Assembly (NCBI RefSeq): GCF_020217005.1 | Contig: NZ_JAIWOI010000187.1 | Location: 1 to 10,000, forward strand | Source of the DNA: Rheinheimera sp. | Lineage (GTDB): Bacteria; Pseudomonadota; Gammaproteobacteria; Enterobacterales; Alteromonadaceae | Length of the DNA stretch: 10,000 nucleotides | Reading direction: 5' to 3' | Shown here: piece by piece, positions 7,267 to 10,000 of the stretch | Numbering within the stretch: position 1 is the stretch's first letter | Layout of the letters: each line of letters begins with the position of its first letter | Translations under genes and position numbers: made by a program | Notes under the pieces: model-generated | The model's database searches: none | Told to the model about the DNA's origin: nothing | What the model saw: only the letters and a program-made list of their open reading frames with translations

Positions 7267-7295
7267 TATTTTGATATCAATTTAATATCAAAATA
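7267..7295. promoter_or_regulatory. Perfect 11-bp-arm inverted repeat, probable operator of the SPFH-RHH operon
   Basis: Arms TATTTTGATAT (7267-7277) and ATATCAAAATA (7285-7295) pair perfectly around a 7-nt spacer. The site also contains two near-identical boxes, TTGATATCAA (7271-7280) and TTAATATCAA (7282-7291), stepped by 11 bp, about one helical turn. That is how RHH dimers often bind side by side. It covers the -10 box of the SPFH promoter and ends 11 bp before the SPFH start codon. Confidence 0.72.
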
Positions 7296-7310
7296 GCTTT
7301 ACTCTGACAA
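7282..7310 (-). promoter_or_regulatory. Sigma70 promoter of the SPFH-RHH operon
   Basis: On the minus strand TTGTCA (7305-7310) and TATTAA (7282-7287) are 17 bp apart. The -10 box lies inside the inverted repeat at 7267-7295, so a bound protein would block the promoter. The predicted leader is short, about 20 nt. Confidence 0.6.
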
Positions 7311-7365
7311 AAAGCAAGAAAAAAAGTGCAAAAAAACAGCAATTGAATAGTAAAAGTGCAGAGTT

Positions 7366-7396
7366 AATTGACACAGGTCAATTTGATAAATATGAT
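7366..7396 (+). promoter_or_regulatory. Near-consensus promoter with palindrome over -35, for the HTH/pseudo-receiver gene
   Basis: TTGACA (7368-7373) and TATGAT (7391-7396) are 17 bp apart, close to an ideal sigma70 promoter, giving a start near 7403. The -35 box lies in a palindrome with perfect 7-bp arms, AATTGAC (7366-7372) and GTCAATT (7377-7383), around ACAG. A wider pair, ATTTGAT (7381-7387) and ATCAAAT (7404-7410), brackets the -10 box. The placement suggests repression, perhaps by the gene's own product. Confidence 0.7.
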
Positions 7397-7423
7397 AAAT
7401 TCAATCAAATCAGAAAAATCATT

Positions 7424-7972
7424 ATGTCAGAGCAGCATCAACTTATTTCTACCCGACAAGCCGCCACCCTTTTAGGTGTTTCGGTACGCACAATTCAACT
7501 TTGGGTTGAACAAGGATTGCTCAGCGCCTGGAAAACGCCTGGAGGACACAGACGAATAGTACAGGAGTCCTTACTGGCTTTATTGCATAAAAGACAAAGA
7601 TTGCAGCCGCTGACTTATATAGTTTGCGTCGACCTGAATGCAGACTTTTTCAATTTAATCCAGCAACTGTGCCAACAATGGAATTTCCCTGTTGAGTTGC
7701 GGCAAGCACGTAACGCGGTGGATGCTCTGCTGATGATGGGCGAACATAAACCTGAAATCATACTGATGAATGCAGCTCAAGCTGGTGTAGATATGAGTAT
7801 GTTGCAGCAAGAGTTAATAAAGCATCAGGTCAAACTTGCTTTATTAGCGGAGGACGACCCGCAATCTGAGCTGAGTATGGAAGTGATTTGGCTGCGGCTT
7901 CCTTTTGAACCCTCTCAATTCAAAGCTGCATTACAAAAATTACTTTTTGCCCGACTGCAACAAGCTGGTTAA
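7424..7972 (+). CDS. Regulator with MerR/excisionase-type HTH and degenerate receiver domain
   Basis: A 182-residue protein. Residues 7-45 form a MerR/excisionase-type winged helix: STRQAATLLGVSVRTIQLWVEQG (9-31), a wing, and the TPGGHRR motif (38-44). Residues about 64-175 follow a response-regulator receiver pattern (strand YIVCVD 65-70, strand EIILMN 111-116, strand LALLAEDD 138-145, and LRLPFEPSQF 157-166 replacing the usual K-P-F segment), but the acidic pocket is reduced, the phosphoacceptor Asp is Asn116, and the conserved Lys is Leu. It should therefore work without phosphorylation, perhaps sensing by protein contact or ligand. The frame stays open upstream to a TTG at 7343, but the promoter lies inside that stretch, so ATG 7424 is the likely start; its Shine-Dalgarno is weak. 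It is divergent from the SPFH-RHH operon. Confidence 0.83.
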   Translation: MSEQHQLISTRQAATLLGVSVRTIQLWVEQGLLSAWKTPGGHRRIVQESLLALLHKRQRLQPLTYIVCVDLNADFFNLIQQLCQQWNFPVELRQARNAVDALLMMGEHKPEIILMNAAQAGVDMSMLQQELIKHQVKLALLAEDDPQSELSMEVIWLRLPFEPSQFKAALQKLLFARLQQAG

Positions 7973-8045
7973 CCACTGTTGCCAGGGTTGAATGGTGATG
8001 GCTAATAAGCAGCTTCACTGCAAAGCCAATTAACCTTTTGACGTT

Positions 8046-8076
8046 CCCTAGTAATTGGCCTGGCCAACTACTAGGG
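8046..8076. repeat. 31-bp near-perfect palindrome between convergent genes
   Basis: Arms CCCTAGTA (8046-8053) and TACTAGGG (8069-8076) enclose TTGGCC (8055-8060) and GGCCAA (8062-8067) around a central T, with one A/C mismatch (8054/8068). That is 14 of 15 positions paired. It lies 26 bp beyond the tyrS stop and 73 bp beyond the regulator stop. There is no T-run on either side, so it is not a standard intrinsic terminator, though it could stabilise 3' ends or be a protein-binding site. Confidence 0.85.
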
Positions 8077-8102
8077 TTACATCATTGAGGTGGACTCTTT
8101 AG

Positions 8103-9305
8103 TTAAACCAAACTTACTTTAGCAAATTTACGTTTACCGACCTGGAAGATATGGCAGCTGCCTTTGGCAAATTCCATTTTGCTGTCTTCCACTTTGGTTT
8201 CACCATCCAGCTTGACCGCACCTTGCTTAATCATCCGCATAGCTTCTGAGGTACTTTCGACCAGACCCGCTTCTTTTAACAGGTTGGTGATCTGAATACT
8301 GTCAGTGGCTAAGGTTAAGCTCAGTTCAGGAATATCATCAGGTAAGGCGTTCTTTTGGAAACGCTGGATAAAGTCCTGCTCTGCCGCATCAGCTGCAGCC
8401 TGGTCGTGGAAACGGGCAATAATTTCCTTAGCCAGCTCAATTTTAATATCACGTGGGTTACGGCCTTCAGCCGCTTGTTGCTTCAGTGCAGCTATATCTG
8501 CAATAGGGCGGAAACTCAGCAAATCGTAGTAACGCCACATCAGTTCATCACTGATCGACATCACTTTACCAAACATCTCACCCGGCGTATCTGTGATACC
8601 TATATAGTTGCCCAGAGACTTGGACATCTTCTGCACACCGTCCAGACCTTCCAGCAATGGCACCATGATGATGGTTTGTGGGCGCTGACCTTCGTCTTTT
8701 TGCAGCTCACGGCCCATCAACAGGTTAAAGCGCTGATCGGTACCGCCCATTTCAATGTCGGCCTCTAATGCAACAGAGTCCCAGCCTTGCACCAGCGGGT
8801 ACAAAAACTCGTGAATCGCAATAGACTGGTTGTTGGCATAACGCTTTTTAAAATCATCGCGCTCCAGCATACGGGCTACGGTTTGCCGTGCAGCCAATTT
8901 GATCATGCCAGCCGCCCCTAACTTTTCCATCCATTCGGAGTTAAAAGCCACGCGGGTTTTTGCCGGATCCAAAATCTTAAATACTTGCTCTTTATAGGTC
9001 TGTGCGTTAGCCAACACGTCTTCACGGGTTAAAGGTTTACGCGTAACGTTTTTCCCTGTTGGATCGCCAATCATGCCGGTGAAGTCACCAATAAGGAAAA
9101 TGACATCATGACCCAACTGTTGAAAGGTGCGTAATTTGTTGATTAAAACCGTATGGCCTAAATGCAAATCTGGTGCAGTTGGATCAAAACCTGCCTTGAT
9201 TTTTAAAGGTTTTCCTTCCTTTAACTTGGCAATCAGCTCGTCTTCTAACAAAATCTCTTCGCAGCCGCGTTTTATCTCAGCCAGCGCCTGCTCCCAGTGA
9301 GCCAT
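8103..9305 (-). CDS. tyrS: Tyrosyl-tRNA synthetase
   Basis: A 400-residue class Ic synthetase that charges tRNA-Tyr with tyrosine using ATP in the cytoplasm. Visible are [15 protein letters not shown] (37-51) containing the HIGH-type motif HLGH (48-51), [16 protein letters not shown] (70-85), the tyrosine-site region [10 protein letters not shown] (185-194), KMSKS (226-230) and a C-terminal S4 RNA-binding domain (about 338-398, with GAVKLDGE). Length, the [10 protein letters not shown] segment and the MGGTDQRFN motif fit the TyrS subgroup of about 400 residues (sometimes called TyrZ-like) rather than the E. coli-type 424-residue form. GGAG at 9313-9316 serves ATG 9305. It is divergent from the probable M23 peptidase gene, an arrangement I recall as common in gammaproteobacteria. 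Confidence 0.96.
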   Translation of the reverse strand: MAHWEQALAEIKRGCEEILLEDELIAKLKEGKPLKIKAGFDPTAPDLHLGHTVLINKLRTFQQLGHDVIFLIGDFTGMIGDPTGKNVTRKPLTREDVLANAQTYKEQVFKILDPAKTRVAFNSEWMEKLGAAGMIKLAARQTVARMLERDDFKKRYANNQSIAIHEFLYPLVQGWDSVALEADIEMGGTDQRFNLLMGRELQKDEGQRPQTIIMVPLLEGLDGVQKMSKSLGNYIGITDTPGEMFGKVMSISDELMWRYYDLLSFRPIADIAALKQQAAEGRNPRDIKIELAKEIIARFHDQAAADAAEQDFIQRFQKNALPDDIPELSLTLATDSIQITNLLKEAGLVESTSEAMRMIKQGAVKLDGETKVEDSKMEFAKGSCHIFQVGKRKFAKVSLV

Positions 9306-9351
9306 GGTCTACTCCTAAATCTCTTTGTATTTCTCAAAATTCCAAGCCTGC

Positions 9352-9379
9352 ATTCTACTGAAACATTTCTTTAGATCAA
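9352..9379 (-). promoter_or_regulatory. Sigma70 promoter of tyrS
   Basis: On the minus strand TTGATC (9374-9379) and TAGAAT (9352-9357) are 16 bp apart, giving a leader of about 40 nt. I see no T-box or other leader structure. Boxes are good but not perfect. Confidence 0.5.
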
Positions 9380-9467
9380 ACCAACAAAAGTGTGGCATCA
9401 GCTAAAAAATCGTTATATGCTCATTTTCTTATTGGTTTGTCTGATAATAATAAGAGATGCGCTTTCT

Positions 9468-10000
9468 ATGATTTCTTCTTTGCCTATCAAACATCGGTTA
9501 TTAATCGGCGCTTTAAGCGGCATTGTTGCCGTTATGCTGTTGATCCCGTCAGAACAAGCTTCAGCCTCCAGAACTACAGAAACTTCAGAGCTGGAAGTTG
9601 GAAAAAGATACAGTATTGATATTCCTTTGGTGGAAGAGAAAATTGCAGCAGAACAGCTGGCCACTCTGCCACACGAAGACAACTCACTGGAGTGGGTGAC
9701 AGTTGATGTGAAAAAAGGTGACATCCTGTCAGCTATTTTCCGCAAAGCTAAGTTAGATCAAGCCGCGATGCAGGAAGTGCTGGAACTGGGTAAACCAGTC
9801 AAGACCTTAACCCGCATTTTTCCTGGTGAGCAAATTGAGTTTGGTTTAGATAACCAAGGCAAGCTGCAGGAAATTCGTTATCCAATCAATAACCTGAAAA
9901 CTTTACGTGTCCAGCGCACCGCTAATGGTAAGTTTGCTGCTGAAGAGCTGTTAAAGGAAGTAGAGACCCGCACTGAAGTGGTCAGTGGTGTAGTGAACGG
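9468..10000 (+). CDS. Probable M23-family murein endopeptidase (MepM-like), 5' part only
   Basis: The first 177 codons of a gene that leaves the window on the right. Residues 1-10 are basic, followed by a hydrophobic segment LLIGALSGIVAVMLLIP (11-27), a signal anchor that places the rest in the periplasm. Residues 76-160 (TVDVKKGDILSAIFRKAKLD, then IFPGEQIEFGLDNQGKLQEIRYP) match the OapA/LysM-like domain that precedes the M23 metalloprotease domain in MepM (YebA)-type cell-wall hydrolases, which cut peptide cross-links to let the wall grow. The catalytic domain lies beyond the window, so the M23 assignment is inferred from this architecture and from the position divergent to tyrS. The Shine-Dalgarno is weak (AAGAG at 9452-9456), leaving some doubt over the start. 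Confidence 0.8.
   Translation, partial: MISSLPIKHRLLIGALSGIVAVMLLIPSEQASASRTTETSELEVGKRYSIDIPLVEEKIAAEQLATLPHEDNSLEWVTVDVKKGDILSAIFRKAKLDQAAMQEVLELGKPVKTLTRIFPGEQIEFGLDNQGKLQEIRYPINNLKTLRVQRTANGKFAAEELLKEVETRTEVVSGVVN

Noticed and set aside
8046..8076. Standard intrinsic terminator
   Set aside because: Stem is strong, but no T-run follows on either strand; retained as a palindrome instead.
8355..8768. 137-codon plus-strand frame
   Set aside because: Antisense shadow inside tyrS; low-complexity, histidine-rich composition with no domain, while tyrS motifs on the other strand are unmistakable.
9377..9439. 8-bp inverted repeat CAAACCAA/TTGGTTTG between tyrS and the peptidase gene
   Set aside because: Arms are about 48 bp apart in AT-rich DNA and short enough for chance; I saw no second feature supporting a regulatory role.
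9306..9467. T-box or other leader control of tyrS
   Set aside because: The predicted leader is only about 40 nt, and T-box control is not expected in this group of bacteria.
9413..9745. 110-codon minus-strand frame
   Set aside because: Antisense to the start of the probable M23 peptidase gene; no recognisable domain.

Overview
The window looks like a chromosomal segment of a gammaproteobacterium close to Alteromonadales/Chromatiaceae (a Rheinheimera-like organism is my best guess). This rests on protein style, an AT-leaning intergenic composition and the gene set: PpiC, RhlE, a YhbQ-like GIY-YIG protein, and TyrS divergent from a probable M23 murein peptidase. Genus assignment is inference. 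There is no tRNA, rRNA, CRISPR array, insertion sequence or phage gene in view.

Layout. 1-1108 (-): N-terminal two thirds of a secreted subtilisin-like (S8) protease running off the left edge, behind a 412-bp A-rich intergenic region. 1521-2345 (+): ppiC and a GNAT acetyltransferase as a probable two-gene operon, ended by a hairpin that also ends the convergent rhlE (2396-3658, -). 3691-3768: an imperfect inverted intergenic repeat. 3804-5076 (+): a GIY-YIG protein and an AEC-family permease. 5033-5533 (-): an HPP-family membrane protein whose 3' end overlaps the permease gene by 44 bp and whose promoter region, shared with a divergent TetR regulator (5638-6213, +), carries two copies of a TetR-type operator.

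6210-7256 (-): an SPFH/band-7 membrane protein followed closely by a 60-residue ribbon-helix-helix (RHH) protein. Their promoter has an 11-bp-arm perfect inverted repeat over the -10 box. 7424-7972 (+): a divergent regulator made of a MerR/excisionase-type helix-turn-helix and a degenerate receiver domain, with its own near-consensus promoter and a palindrome over the -35 box. A 31-bp palindrome (8046-8076) separates this gene from tyrS (8103-9305, -). The window ends in the 5' part of a probable M23 peptidase (9468 onward, +).

How the genes work together. Most of the window is housekeeping (protein folding, RNA remodelling, tRNA charging, cell wall). Two regulatory modules stand out: TetR/HPP with tandem operators, and the SPFH-RHH pair beside the pseudo-receiver regulator. 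The second is the best candidate here for an under-described system; the sequence supports a self-regulated membrane-scaffold module but does not reveal what it does.
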